Source: Myxococcota bacterium (GTDB lineage: Bacteria; Myxococcota_A; UBA9160; UBA4427). From it: DNA of 64,000 nt. A program made the translations under genes and the position numbers. Below the pieces are notes generated by a model. It did no database searches. It saw nothing but the letters and a program-made list of their open reading frames with translations, and was not told where the DNA came from. Location: assembly GCA_030748735.1 (NCBI GenBank), contig JASMLK010000106.1:1-64000 (forward strand), in the 5' to 3' direction. Positions 1 through 8,206 of this stretch are shown here, in pieces (position 1 is the first letter of the stretch; each line of letters opens with the position of its first letter).

Positions 1-2
1 TT

Positions 3-1427
3 GCGCGCCTCTTCCTGCCACTGCGCCGAGCCACCCTCGCCGGCGCCCTCACGATCCCACTCGTCGTCTGGATGTGGCCTCACGCGCATTACTTCAGTTA
101 CAACCAACTCACGATCCTGCTCTGCGTATTCGCACTCCGCTGCGCCTGTGAGATCGAAGTCGGCAAGCGAACACGCGGGGCTCTGCAATTCGGCGCGCTG
201 CTCGGGTTGGCGCTGTGGACGAAGCCGAACCTGCCCATCGCCCTCGGTGCGAGCGTGCTCGCCTATTGGCTCGCAACGTGGATCCACCGCACGAAGGGCC
301 TGCCCGTCGTACGGATGCGCACGTTCTCGGACATCGTGCGCGACGGCCTCGTCGTCGGCGGCGGGATCGCGATCGTGAGCCTGCTCCCGCTTGGCTACCT
401 CGCCGGGACCGGGACCCTCGACGAGATGGTCTCTGGCGCCATCGCAATCACGCAGGTCTACTCCGATTCACCCACCGGCCTGTTTCCTTCACCGTTTCCC
501 GTGCTCGAGCAGATCGACGCCGTCCGCCTCAGCACCGGGCTCGTGCTGCCCGGCATGCTCATCAACGTCTTCTACGGAATCGGGCGCGATCCCTTCTACC
601 ACCACCTGGTCCTGTTCACCGGTGCGGTCGACCTCTTTGCGAGGCTCTTGTACTACCTGCCGGTCGTCATGTACGGCGCAATCGTCGCGTGCATCTCGGC
701 GCGCCCTGAGGAAGAGAGTGAAAACCCCAACGACGCGCTGCGCCGGCGAGACACAGCAGTCCTGGTGACATGCGGCGGCCTCGCACTCTACGCGTCGAAC
801 TTCTCGTTCCCCGCCTTCCACTACATCACACCGACCCTCTTGCCCTTGCCCGCTCTCGCGGTCTATGGATGGGATGCAGTGCGATCGCGCTGGCGGGCAA
901 CGTTCAAGGGGGCCGTTGCTCGCGGGCTCGGGATCGCGAGCATTGCGGTATACCTCGCACTCACGCTCATCGCCGTCGTTTCGTATGTGTCGGTGCCGCG
1001 CCAACCCGTAAAGACAGCGCGAGGCACGATCCACGTCTCCGCACCCACTGCGGTCCTCTGGAACGAGATGCTCGAGACGACGCGCACGCTCATGAAGCCC
1101 GACGACGAGATCCTGGTCGTTCCCTACTTCCCGCTCTTCTACTACATGGGCGACTACGACCACCCCACGCGCCATGCCGCGCTCGGGCCGGGGCTACCGG
1201 GGATGGAGGCCGTGGACGAGATCATCGACCATCTCGATCGCGAACGAGTCGCCTTCGCCCTTCATGTCTACGGCGCCGAGTACCCGGGGCTCGAACGCTT
1301 CGAGAACGCCTACCCAAGGCTCATTCGATACCTCGAAACCCACTACGAACTCGAGCGCCGGTTCGAAGGCACCCAGCGCGACTACGCCGATCTCTTGCGT
1401 CGTAAGTCGACGGAGCAAGCGCAGTGA
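3..1427 (+). CDS. Polytopic membrane glycosyltransferase-like protein, 5'-truncated by window
   Basis: The reading frame is open to base 3, and the codons before the first ATG (base 72) encode a hydrophobic stretch (AGALTIPLVVW). The gene therefore almost certainly starts outside the window. What is visible is a chain of hydrophobic segments followed by a soluble C-terminal part of about 130 residues (from about KTARGTIHVSAP). This architecture matches GT39/ArnT-like dolichyl- or polyprenyl-phosphate-sugar transferases of the inner membrane, but the N-terminal catalytic Asp loop that would decide it is not visible. The stop overlaps the next start by 4 bp (GTGA), so the two genes are probably translationally coupled. 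Substrate unknown. Confidence 0.75.
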   Translation, partial: ARLFLPLRRATLAGALTIPLVVWMWPHAHYFSYNQLTILLCVFALRCACEIEVGKRTRGALQFGALLGLALWTKPNLPIALGASVLAYWLATWIHRTKGLPVVRMRTFSDIVRDGLVVGGGIAIVSLLPLGYLAGTGTLDEMVSGAIAITQVYSDSPTGLFPSPFPVLEQIDAVRLSTGLVLPGMLINVFYGIGRDPFYHHLVLFTGAVDLFARLLYYLPVVMYGAIVACISARPEEESENPNDALRRRDTAVLVTCGGLALYASNFSFPAFHYITPTLLPLPALAVYGWDAVRSRWRATFKGAVARGLGIASIAVYLALTLIAVVSYVSVPRQPVKTARGTIHVSAPTAVLWNEMLETTRTLMKPDDEILVVPYFPLFYYMGDYDHPTRHAALGPGLPGMEAVDEIIDHLDRERVAFALHVYGAEYPGLERFENAYPRLIRYLETHYELERRFEGTQRDYADLLRRKSTEQAQ

Positions 1428-3712
1428 AGAAGCCCTGGCTCGGCGCTTTCGCTGTCTTCGCGGGCGTCCTGGGCGTCGCGTTCTTCGAGATCCTGATCGG
1501 CGCAAAGACGGTGGTCCACGGTGATGCGCTTTCGGTCGCCCTGCCCTTTCAGAAGCTCTTCGTCGACCACGTGAGCACAGGCCACCTACCACTCTGGTCA
1601 TCGCTCGTCTACGGCGGTCATCCCGTCTTCGCCGAAGGCCAGGGGGCATTCGCGCATCCCCTCACCTGGCTCGTCTTCGGACCCGTCGCTTTGTTTGCGC
1701 CCGGCGACACGCAATCGGTTTCTCCCGCGCTCCTCTACGCGCACGGCTTCTTTCACTTCGCCTGTGCGTTGATCGCGGCCATGGGGATGTACGCCTTTGC
1801 ACGGACGTTCGAGTTGCGGCCCGTTTCCGCGGTCTTCGCCGGGCTCGCGCTCGCCGGCTCGCAGGGCTGGTTCTATCTCACCCTCAACGCCACGATCGCC
1901 GGAGCAACCGCCTGGGTGCCCTGGTTCTTCGCGAGCTTCGAACGCTGGAGACGAACTCCCGACCGCGCGCACACCCTCGAACTCGGCCTGGCTGCCGCGC
2001 TGATCGCGTTGGCGGGTTATCCGCAGACGGTTCACGCCGTGGCACTCTTCGCGGCCGCCTACTTCGCGTTGCGCTCCGACGGAGCCTTGTGGCGTTCCCC
2101 TGCCCGGCATCTACTGACCGGGGTAGTGGCGTTGTCCATAGCACTTGCGCTTTCGGCGGTGCAGTGGCTTCCCACCCTCGAACTCGCGGGTGAATCGATC
2201 CGCGCAGAGGGAACCTCACTCGCCTACTCCCACACCTTCGCCGAACAATGGCGGGGCAACCTGTTCAGCGTGGGCGACCGCAATCCACTTTGGCCGGGGC
2301 TCGGGAGTCTGCTGGCGTTTTCGCTCGTGCTGGTTGGTCTTACGAAGGACCGGCGGGTTCTCGCGATCGGGGGTGCCGTCGCGCTGCTCTACATGCTCGG
2401 CATGGGTGAGCACGCCTGGCTGTATCGCGTGGCACACGATTGGCTGCCGGGTCTCGATCGCTTTCGCATCGTGTGGATGTATTCGACGGTCGGCCTGGTC
2501 GGGCTTTCCCTGCTGGCCGGGTTCGGGGTGGATGCGCTCTGCGATCGCACGCAGCTCGACCAGGCAACGAAGCTACGCCTCGGGGTCGTCGCACTGGTCG
2601 CAACGACTTGCGCGTACGTGCTCCATATCGAGCCCGTGTCCGCGATCAATCTGTGGGTCGCGCTGGCCGCGAGCATCGCGATCGTCGCACTGCTCCAGTT
2701 CGACCGTTCGTCCTGGGTCGGGCCCCTGCTCGTCGGGTTGCTCGCGCTCGAGATCGTGATGCTGCGCGTTTCGCTTCAGACCTACGGCGACGCCCGCGCC
2801 GTGCGCGAGCCCCCCTCCACCGTTCGCTTCCTGCTGGATCGCAAGGCCGACGAACTCCGTCACAAGACCATCAATCTGCCCCACACCCACACCGCCATTG
2901 CGTTCGCACCGGCAGACCGCGAGAACATCCCCGACCTGGCCTCTCAGTTCGTGCATTCGTTCGGCGATGGATCGGGGGTGCTGTGGTCGCTCGCTTCGGT
3001 TCGCTCGAACCTCGCGTTGCCGAGCGCGCGCCAGGGGCGGGTCGAGCGCGTGATCGACCGCGAGGCGCGCGGAGAGGGGGCGGCACCGGCCGGGCGTCGC
3101 GTGATCGACGCGCTCGGGCTCCGCTACTTCGTCTTCAATTGGGCCGACAAGGACGAACCGTACCCGCGCGACTTCGAGCGTGTATTCGACGAAGCGAAGT
3201 ACGGCTTCTGGATTCGCGAAAACCCACATGCGCGGTCCGGCGTGCAGTTGATCGGGGCGGAGCAGGTTCGCGTCGCACGGGATGCGGACGAAGTCGAAGC
3301 GCTCTTCTCGAGTGGATCGGGGGGGCGCCTCGTGATCGAAGACCCGAGCGGCGAGCGAAGCGGGGGCGATACGGGTGTCACTGCGCCCGAAGCGGCGACG
3401 CCGGCCGGACGACTCGGGACGATTCGATCGACCGGCAGTTCGCTCCACGTCGAAGTCCGGGCCGATCGCCCCGCGTATCTCTTCGTCGCAGACACGCCCT
3501 ACCCGGGATGGACGGCGCGAATCGACGGTGAACCCGCGCCGCTTCTGGCCGCCAACCTCCTCGGCAAGGCGGTCGCGGTCGAGCCCGGGCTGCACACCGT
3601 GGAACTCGAATTCGAGTCGGCGTCCTTTCGCTTTGGTGCCGTGATTTCGGCGCTGGCCGCCGTCGCGCTATTCGCCGAGTACCTGCGACAGAATCGCTTC
3701 TGGATCTCGTAG
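1424..3712 (+). CDS. YfhO-like multi-pass membrane protein
   Basis: 762 residues. The N-terminal two thirds holds many membrane segments, with a first periplasmic loop rich in conserved-looking aromatics (LPLWSSLVYGGHPVFAEGQ). The C-terminal domain (residues about 680-740) has the pattern VADTPYPGWTARIDGEPAPL, typical of bacterial YfhO-family proteins. YfhO relatives act in lipoteichoic acid or lipid-linked sugar glycosylation; in a Gram-negative the substrate is unknown. The GTG start at 1424 lies inside the stop of the upstream gene, giving a two-gene coupled unit of envelope glycosylation proteins. The 3' end runs 45 bp into the convergent cca gene. Confidence 0.8.
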   Translation: MKKPWLGAFAVFAGVLGVAFFEILIGAKTVVHGDALSVALPFQKLFVDHVSTGHLPLWSSLVYGGHPVFAEGQGAFAHPLTWLVFGPVALFAPGDTQSVSPALLYAHGFFHFACALIAAMGMYAFARTFELRPVSAVFAGLALAGSQGWFYLTLNATIAGATAWVPWFFASFERWRRTPDRAHTLELGLAAALIALAGYPQTVHAVALFAAAYFALRSDGALWRSPARHLLTGVVALSIALALSAVQWLPTLELAGESIRAEGTSLAYSHTFAEQWRGNLFSVGDRNPLWPGLGSLLAFSLVLVGLTKDRRVLAIGGAVALLYMLGMGEHAWLYRVAHDWLPGLDRFRIVWMYSTVGLVGLSLLAGFGVDALCDRTQLDQATKLRLGVVALVATTCAYVLHIEPVSAINLWVALAASIAIVALLQFDRSSWVGPLLVGLLALEIVMLRVSLQTYGDARAVREPPSTVRFLLDRKADELRHKTINLPHTHTAIAFAPADRENIPDLASQFVHSFGDGSGVLWSLASVRSNLALPSARQGRVERVIDREARGEGAAPAGRRVIDALGLRYFVFNWADKDEPYPRDFERVFDEAKYGFWIRENPHARSGVQLIGAEQVRVARDADEVEALFSSGSGGRLVIEDPSGERSGGDTGVTAPEAATPAGRLGTIRSTGSSLHVEVRADRPAYLFVADTPYPGWTARIDGEPAPLLAANLLGKAVAVEPGLHTVELEFESASFRFGAVISALAAVALFAEYLRQNRFWIS

Positions 3713-5074
3713 ACCGGTTTCGTCCTGCAGGTCTCGGCAACGCGCCAGGATGCGACCGAACTCTTTCGAGGGTTCCAGTCCACGCGCGATCAGGTGCCGA
3801 CCGAGCACCACGTCCGCGGGCGCAACGCTTGCGACTTCGAGCCGAGCGGCTTGCTCGAGGAAGTGGTCCCCTCCCGGAAAACGCCCCGCCGCCGCCTCTT
3901 CGGTCGTTCGCCCGAAGTGATCGGCCCGCGCAACCGCTTCGAGCACGGTAAGCGGAAGCCCCACGGCAGCGTGCTTGCGTGCAAGACGTCGATACGCCCG
4001 GGGCGCCGACTGCTGCTCGAAGAAGAGCGCCGGCGCGAGATGGTCCTCCACCAGTACGGCGACCTGGGCCGACAACTCGTTCGAGGCACACATGCGCGCG
4101 AGGAACGCTCGCGCCGGTTCGGCGCCCGCCCGGTCGTGGCCGAGGGAACGCAGCCGACCATCGATCTCTTCGCTCGTCGCGGGCTTGCCGAAGTCGTGGC
4201 AGAGCACACCGAACATCATCGCCAACGCGTGCTCGCCCGTGCGTTCCCGCCACGCGACGGCGCGGTCGAGCGCCATCAGGGTATGAACGTAGACGTCGCC
4301 CTCGGGATGCCACGTGGGGTCCTGGGGGACGTCGATCAGCGCAGCGATCTCGGGAAACTGCGAAAGCAAGCCGCTCACCCGCAAGAACTCGAAGCCGAGC
4401 GAAGGCGTTCGCCCTTTGAGCAACAGCTTTCGGAACTCCTCGAGGATGCGCTCGCCCGCTAGTTCGGCGAGGTCGAAGCCGCCGCAGATCGAAACGAGCT
4501 GGTCGTCGACCTCGTAGTCGAAGCGCGCCGCGAACTGCGCGACGCGCAACGCTCGCAGGGGGTCTTCGCCAAAGGTCTCGGCGTCGGTCGCCCGCAGGAG
4601 ACCCGCTTCGAGATCCGCGCGTCCACCGTGGGGATCGAGCAGCTCGCCCGTGGCGAGATCGATCCCCATGCTGTTGATCGACACATCTCGGCGTCGCGAT
4701 GCCTCGGCGTAATCGAGACCAGGGTCGCATTCGATTTCGAAGCCCCGATGACCCGGAGCCACCTTGCTGTCGCGGCGCGGTAGCGAGAAGTCCACATCGA
4801 GCCCCCGCACCCGCCACACCCCGAACGCCCGGCCAATGGTCAGCACCGCGCCGAATTCTTCGAGTAGACGCTCTAGTCGTTCGGGAATGAGGCCATACAC
4901 CTCGATGTCGAGATCCTTCACGGCTTCGCCGCGAAGCCCGTCGCGAACGGCACCGCCAACCAACACGGCCCGGCCCGCGGCCGCGCGAATGCGATCGGCG
5001 ATCGTGCGCACGCGCCGTCCCGTCGCGTTCGACTCGAGTGCGTCCAGGATGTCGCTCGGCCGGGGCATTTCCAT
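3668..5074 (-). CDS. cca: CCA tRNA nucleotidyltransferase with HD domain
   Basis: Adds or repairs the 3' CCA end of tRNA. The nucleotidyltransferase head shows GGAVRD, the metal-binding DLDIEVYG and the RRDVSINSMG signature. The middle region (GEDPLRALR) is the neck that reads the incoming base. The C-terminal third has an HD-type phosphohydrolase domain (VYVHTLMALD, LCHDFGKP). At about 468 residues it is slightly longer than E. coli Cca (412). Candidate starts are GTG 5095, ATG 5074 and ATG 5068; I use 5074 because the GTG overlaps the divergent gene. The final codons overlap the 3' end of the YfhO-like gene tail to tail. Confidence 0.92.
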   Translation of the reverse strand: MEMPRPSDILDALESNATGRRVRTIADRIRAAAGRAVLVGGAVRDGLRGEAVKDLDIEVYGLIPERLERLLEEFGAVLTIGRAFGVWRVRGLDVDFSLPRRDSKVAPGHRGFEIECDPGLDYAEASRRRDVSINSMGIDLATGELLDPHGGRADLEAGLLRATDAETFGEDPLRALRVAQFAARFDYEVDDQLVSICGGFDLAELAGERILEEFRKLLLKGRTPSLGFEFLRVSGLLSQFPEIAALIDVPQDPTWHPEGDVYVHTLMALDRAVAWRERTGEHALAMMFGVLCHDFGKPATSEEIDGRLRSLGHDRAGAEPARAFLARMCASNELSAQVAVLVEDHLAPALFFEQQSAPRAYRRLARKHAAVGLPLTVLEAVARADHFGRTTEEAAAGRFPGGDHFLEQAARLEVASVAPADVVLGRHLIARGLEPSKEFGRILARCRDLQDETGLRDPEAILSQVLGE

Positions 5075-5098
5075 GACCTGGATTCTATAGTGCACTTG

Positions 5099-5920
5099 AT
5101 GAAGATGAAGACGACATTGCCTGGTACCCGGACCTGGGCCTGCTGGTCGATCGCCCTGGCGTTATTCGCGGTGGGCTGCGCAACGCCCGCTCCGCGCGTC
5201 GCGCTGGTCGTCGGTCACGCGCACTACGAGCACACGAGCCCGCTCGCGAGCCCCACCGCCGACGCCCATGCCGTTGCCAACAAACTTCGCGAGCTCGGCT
5301 GGGAGGTCACCGCAGCCGTCGACCTCCCGCGACAAGCGCTCGAAGAACACGCCGCGGCCTTCGAGAGGGCCGCAACGGACGCAGCGCAGGTGCTCTTCTT
5401 CTACGCCGGTCACAGCATGGAGATCGGCGGAGAGAACTACATCGTCCCCGTCGGGTTCGACCCCTACAAAGCCGAGATCGATCGCGACCTGGTTTCGCTG
5501 CGCGAGACCGTCGGGCGCTTCAAGCACGAAGGAAGGCAGCTCGCGGTCCTGGTCGACGCGAGTCGCGACAACCCACTCGCGTACGAATACCAACGCGCGA
5601 TTCGAGGTCGCAGCAGCGGGCCTGCTTCACACGAAGTCGGCACGGGCCTGGCCGAGCTTCCCGCCCAGGCCGGCACCTTCGTCGCGTACGCCACGGCGCC
5701 CGGTCACGTGACCCTCGACGGGCGGGGAAAACACAGCGTGTTCACCCGTGCGCTGCTCGAACACATGGACTTCCGCGACCAGGACGTCGCGACCGTCCTC
5801 GTGCTCGTGCGGGACCAGGTCGTGAAGGACACCGGCGGGACCCAGGTGCCCTGGTATCACTCTTCGCTGACCGAACCGTTTTCGATCAATCCCGCCCCCG
5901 AAGACGCAGCCGCCCCCTGA
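5099..5920 (+). CDS. Caspase-fold (peptidase C14-like) lipoprotein with Cys-to-Ser active site
   Basis: Signal peptide with lipobox FAVGC near residue 30, so probably a lipoprotein, followed by a p20-like caspase fold: VALVVGHAHY (strand 1), FYAGHSMEIGG with the catalytic His, and VLVDASRDNP, then AYATAPG and QVPWYHSSL. In active bacterial relatives the nucleophile motif reads DACRDNP. Here the Cys is Ser (AGT, bases 5561-5563), so cysteine-protease activity is not expected. Starts at GTG 5090, ATG 5099 and ATG 5105 are all possible. It stands between divergent cca and the downstream lemA operon. Family membership is clear; function unknown, perhaps a binding or regulatory pseudo-protease. 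Confidence 0.82.
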   Translation: MKMKTTLPGTRTWACWSIALALFAVGCATPAPRVALVVGHAHYEHTSPLASPTADAHAVANKLRELGWEVTAAVDLPRQALEEHAAAFERAATDAAQVLFFYAGHSMEIGGENYIVPVGFDPYKAEIDRDLVSLRETVGRFKHEGRQLAVLVDASRDNPLAYEYQRAIRGRSSGPASHEVGTGLAELPAQAGTFVAYATAPGHVTLDGRGKHSVFTRALLEHMDFRDQDVATVLVLVRDQVVKDTGGTQVPWYHSSLTEPFSINPAPEDAAAP

Positions 5921-6062
5921 TCGAGTCGTCGATTCGACCGGGGAACCAGCCGCGCTGCGAGTCGGGGATCAGGCGCACAGCGACTACTGGAAGAACTTCT
6001 CGCACGAACACCCACAGCAGCAACTGCACGACGCCATCGACACGATGCTGGGCAAGCACTGA
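5919..6062 (+). pseudogene. Short coding-looking tract after the caspase-like gene
   Basis: Directly after the caspase-like stop, frame 3 stays open and reads as plausible protein (DQAHSDYWKNFSHEHPQQQ, then LHDAIDTMLGKH and TGA at 6060-6062). There is no ATG, GTG or TTG in frame within it. It may be the C-terminal remnant of a lost gene or of a frameshifted caspase-like gene. I do not recognise the family. Confidence is low because the segment is only about 45 codons. Confidence 0.3.
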
Positions 6063-6116
6063 GCGCGAGAGCAGTCTCCCGGTCGGAAGCACTCGACAGC
6101 CGCGCGTGACGCCGCG

Positions 6117-6752
6117 ATGCTCTCGCCCATGAGTAATCACCGATCGTTTCGCACCGCACGCCGCGCCGTGCTTCCCATGCTCGTTCTGCTTGCGTCGTCC
6201 TTCGTAGTGACGGGCTGCGGGATCCAATCGATTCCCCAGGCCGTGAACGCGCTCGACGCCGCCGCGGCCGAAGTCACCAATCAGTACAAGCGCCGCGCAG
6301 ACCTGATCCCGAACCTCGTATCCACCGTGAAGGGTTACGCCTCCCACGAGCAGGAAACGCTCACCGCCGTGACCGAGGCACGCGCCAAGGCGACTGCCAT
6401 GCGCATCGATCCCTCCAATGCGAGCTCCGAACAGATCCAGCAGTTCCAGGCGGCACAGGGCGGCCTGTCGCAGGCCCTCGGTCGCTTGATGGTCGTGGCC
6501 GAGCGCTATCCCGACCTCAAGGCCGATCGCAACTTCCGCGAACTGCAGGCCCAGCTCGAGGGCACCGAAAACCGCATCACGGTGGCGCGGCAGCGTCACA
6601 TCGAAGCGATCCGTCAGTTCAACGACCTGGTCACGGTTCCGCCGACGAGCTTTACCAACAGCCTGTTCTACCACCATGACAAGCGGCCGCAGTGGAGTCT
6701 CGACCCTGCGGAACAGAAGGCCGTGGAGCAGGCACCCGAGGTCACGTTCTAG
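6117..6752 (+). CDS. lemA: LemA family lipoprotein
   Basis: Signal peptide ending in lipobox SFVVTGC (start ATG 6117, alternative ATG 6129), followed by the LemA helical domain: NQYKRRADLIPNLVSTVKG, AQGGLSQALGRL, LQAQLEGTENRITVARQRH. LemA proteins are small helical envelope proteins of uncertain biochemical role, often encoded with TPM-domain proteins. That is the arrangement here, with the next gene starting 1 bp after this stop. Family assignment is firm; role inferred from context only. Confidence 0.93.
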   Translation: MLSPMSNHRSFRTARRAVLPMLVLLASSFVVTGCGIQSIPQAVNALDAAAAEVTNQYKRRADLIPNLVSTVKGYASHEQETLTAVTEARAKATAMRIDPSNASSEQIQQFQAAQGGLSQALGRLMVVAERYPDLKADRNFRELQAQLEGTENRITVARQRHIEAIRQFNDLVTVPPTSFTNSLFYHHDKRPQWSLDPAEQKAVEQAPEVTF

Positions 6753-7544
6753 GTGGCTCTGCGCGGGCGGCTCGTCTGCCTCGCCTCTGGCCTCGCGATC
6801 GGACTCGCGATCTTCGCCGCCGACCTCGCGGTCGCGGAGTTTCGCGTCCCGTCCCTGCGTGGTGCGGTGGTCGACGACGCGGGGATGTTGTCGAAGAGCG
6901 CGCGCACGAAGATCGAAGCGGCGCTTCACGCCCTGGCGCAGCGGGGCAAGACGCAGCTGGCCGTCCTGACGATGCCGAGCCTCGAAGGGCTGACGATCGA
7001 GCAGGCTTCGATTCGCGTCACCGACCAGTGGCAGCTCGGCGACGAGAAGCGCGACGACGGCGTGTTGCTCATGATCGCGCGCGATGAACGGCGCATTCGA
7101 ATCGAGGTGGGACAGGGACTCGAGGGCGCGCTCACCGACGCCTGGACGAAGCGCATCATCGACGAAGCGATGACGCCGTTGTTTCGCGCGGGAGATGTCG
7201 ATGGTGGCGTCATGGTCGGCGTCTTCGAGATCGCGAAACGCACCAACCCGGATGTCGATCTGCGGGCGCAGCTCGAAGGCGCATCCAGAAGATCGTCACG
7301 CCGGGAGCGCTCGCGCAGCACGGGCAGCGGTTCCAGCTCGTTCCCGATCCTTTTGTTCATCCTGATCGCGTTCGCGCGCGCGGGCATCTTCGGCGGCTAC
7401 CGGCGACGGGGCCGCTACCTCTGGGGGGCGCCCATGATCGGAGGCGGTATGGGGGGCAGCCGCGGCGGCTTCTCGGGAGGCTTCGGCGGATTCTCGGGCG
7501 GAGGCGGTGGCTTTTCCGGCGGTGGCGCTTCGGGGGGATGGTGA
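6753..7544 (+). CDS. TPM-domain (YgcG-like) membrane-anchored protein
   Basis: Starts with GTG directly after the lemA stop. It has a signal peptide (ASGLAIGLAIFAADLAVA), then a TPM domain of about 125 residues (VVDDAGMLSKSA, LAVLTMPSLEG, LLMIARDERRIRIEVGQGLE). A Ser/Arg linker leads to a transmembrane segment (FPILLFILIAFARAGIFGG) and a Gly/Ser-rich tail (GGFSGGFGGFSGGGGGFSGG). This is the usual YgcG layout. TPM domains include the plant thylakoid acid phosphatase family, but bacterial functions are poorly known. It forms an operon with lemA and the next TPM gene. Confidence 0.9.
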   Translation: MALRGRLVCLASGLAIGLAIFAADLAVAEFRVPSLRGAVVDDAGMLSKSARTKIEAALHALAQRGKTQLAVLTMPSLEGLTIEQASIRVTDQWQLGDEKRDDGVLLMIARDERRIRIEVGQGLEGALTDAWTKRIIDEAMTPLFRAGDVDGGVMVGVFEIAKRTNPDVDLRAQLEGASRRSSRRERSRSTGSGSSSFPILLFILIAFARAGIFGGYRRRGRYLWGAPMIGGGMGGSRGGFSGGFGGFSGGGGGFSGGGASGGW

Positions 7545-8200
7545 TGACCGCGCTTCCCAAATGGGCCGAACGCTGCCTCGGAAACAAGGGACACGATCGC
7601 GTCGAAGCGGCCATCGCCGCGGCCGAAGCGCGAACTTCGGGGGAGATCATTCCGCTACTGGTCCGCCGATCCTCGACGGTCGGGCACGTCCCCCTGCTCG
7701 CCACCGCGCTGCTTCTCGTGATTGCGATCAGCCTCGACTTCGACGCCGCGGTGGCGGGATGGATCGGGAACGACATGGCCGGCGTGGTCGCCGTCTGGCT
7801 GGCGTGTGCGATCGCGGGTTGGTTCGCTTCCCAACTCGACATCGTCGACCGATTGCTGACGCCGCAGGGTGACCAGGCCCTGCAGGTCGACCTACGCGCG
7901 GAGTTGGAGTTTTACGAACTCGGGGTCGGCCGCACGAGCGAAAGCACCGGCGTCCTGCTCATGATCTCGCTGCTCGAACATCGCGCCGTCGTGCTGGCAG
8001 ACCAGGGCATCTCGGAACGACTCCCCGCCGAAACCTGGCAAGAGGTCGTCGGCCTGATGATCGCCGGTGTGAAGCGCGGAGACGCAGCGGGAGGCCTGTG
8101 TGCGGCGATCGAACGTTGCGGCGATCTGCTCGAAGCCCACTTCCCGATCGCTCCCGGCGACGAGAACGAGCTGCGCGATCACTTGATCGTCAAGGATTGA
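7538..8200 (+). CDS. Second TPM-domain protein with two membrane helices
   Basis: 220 residues. The N-terminal half of a TPM-like module (VEAAIAAAEARTSGEIIPLL) is followed by two adjacent hydrophobic helices (LLATALLLVIAI, VVAVWLACAIAGWF) and the rest of the domain (STGVLLMISLLEHRAVVLAD). The Gly-rich tail of the preceding paralogue is absent. It overlaps the upstream gene by 7 bp (ATG 7538; GTG 7541 and ATG 7544 also possible), completing a lemA-TPM-TPM operon. Such pairs of long and short TPM proteins beside LemA are common; the molecular role is not established. Confidence 0.85.
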   Translation: MVMTALPKWAERCLGNKGHDRVEAAIAAAEARTSGEIIPLLVRRSSTVGHVPLLATALLLVIAISLDFDAAVAGWIGNDMAGVVAVWLACAIAGWFASQLDIVDRLLTPQGDQALQVDLRAELEFYELGVGRTSESTGVLLMISLLEHRAVVLADQGISERLPAETWQEVVGLMIAGVKRGDAAGGLCAAIERCGDLLEAHFPIAPGDENELRDHLIVKD

Positions 8201-8206
8201 CCGGGC

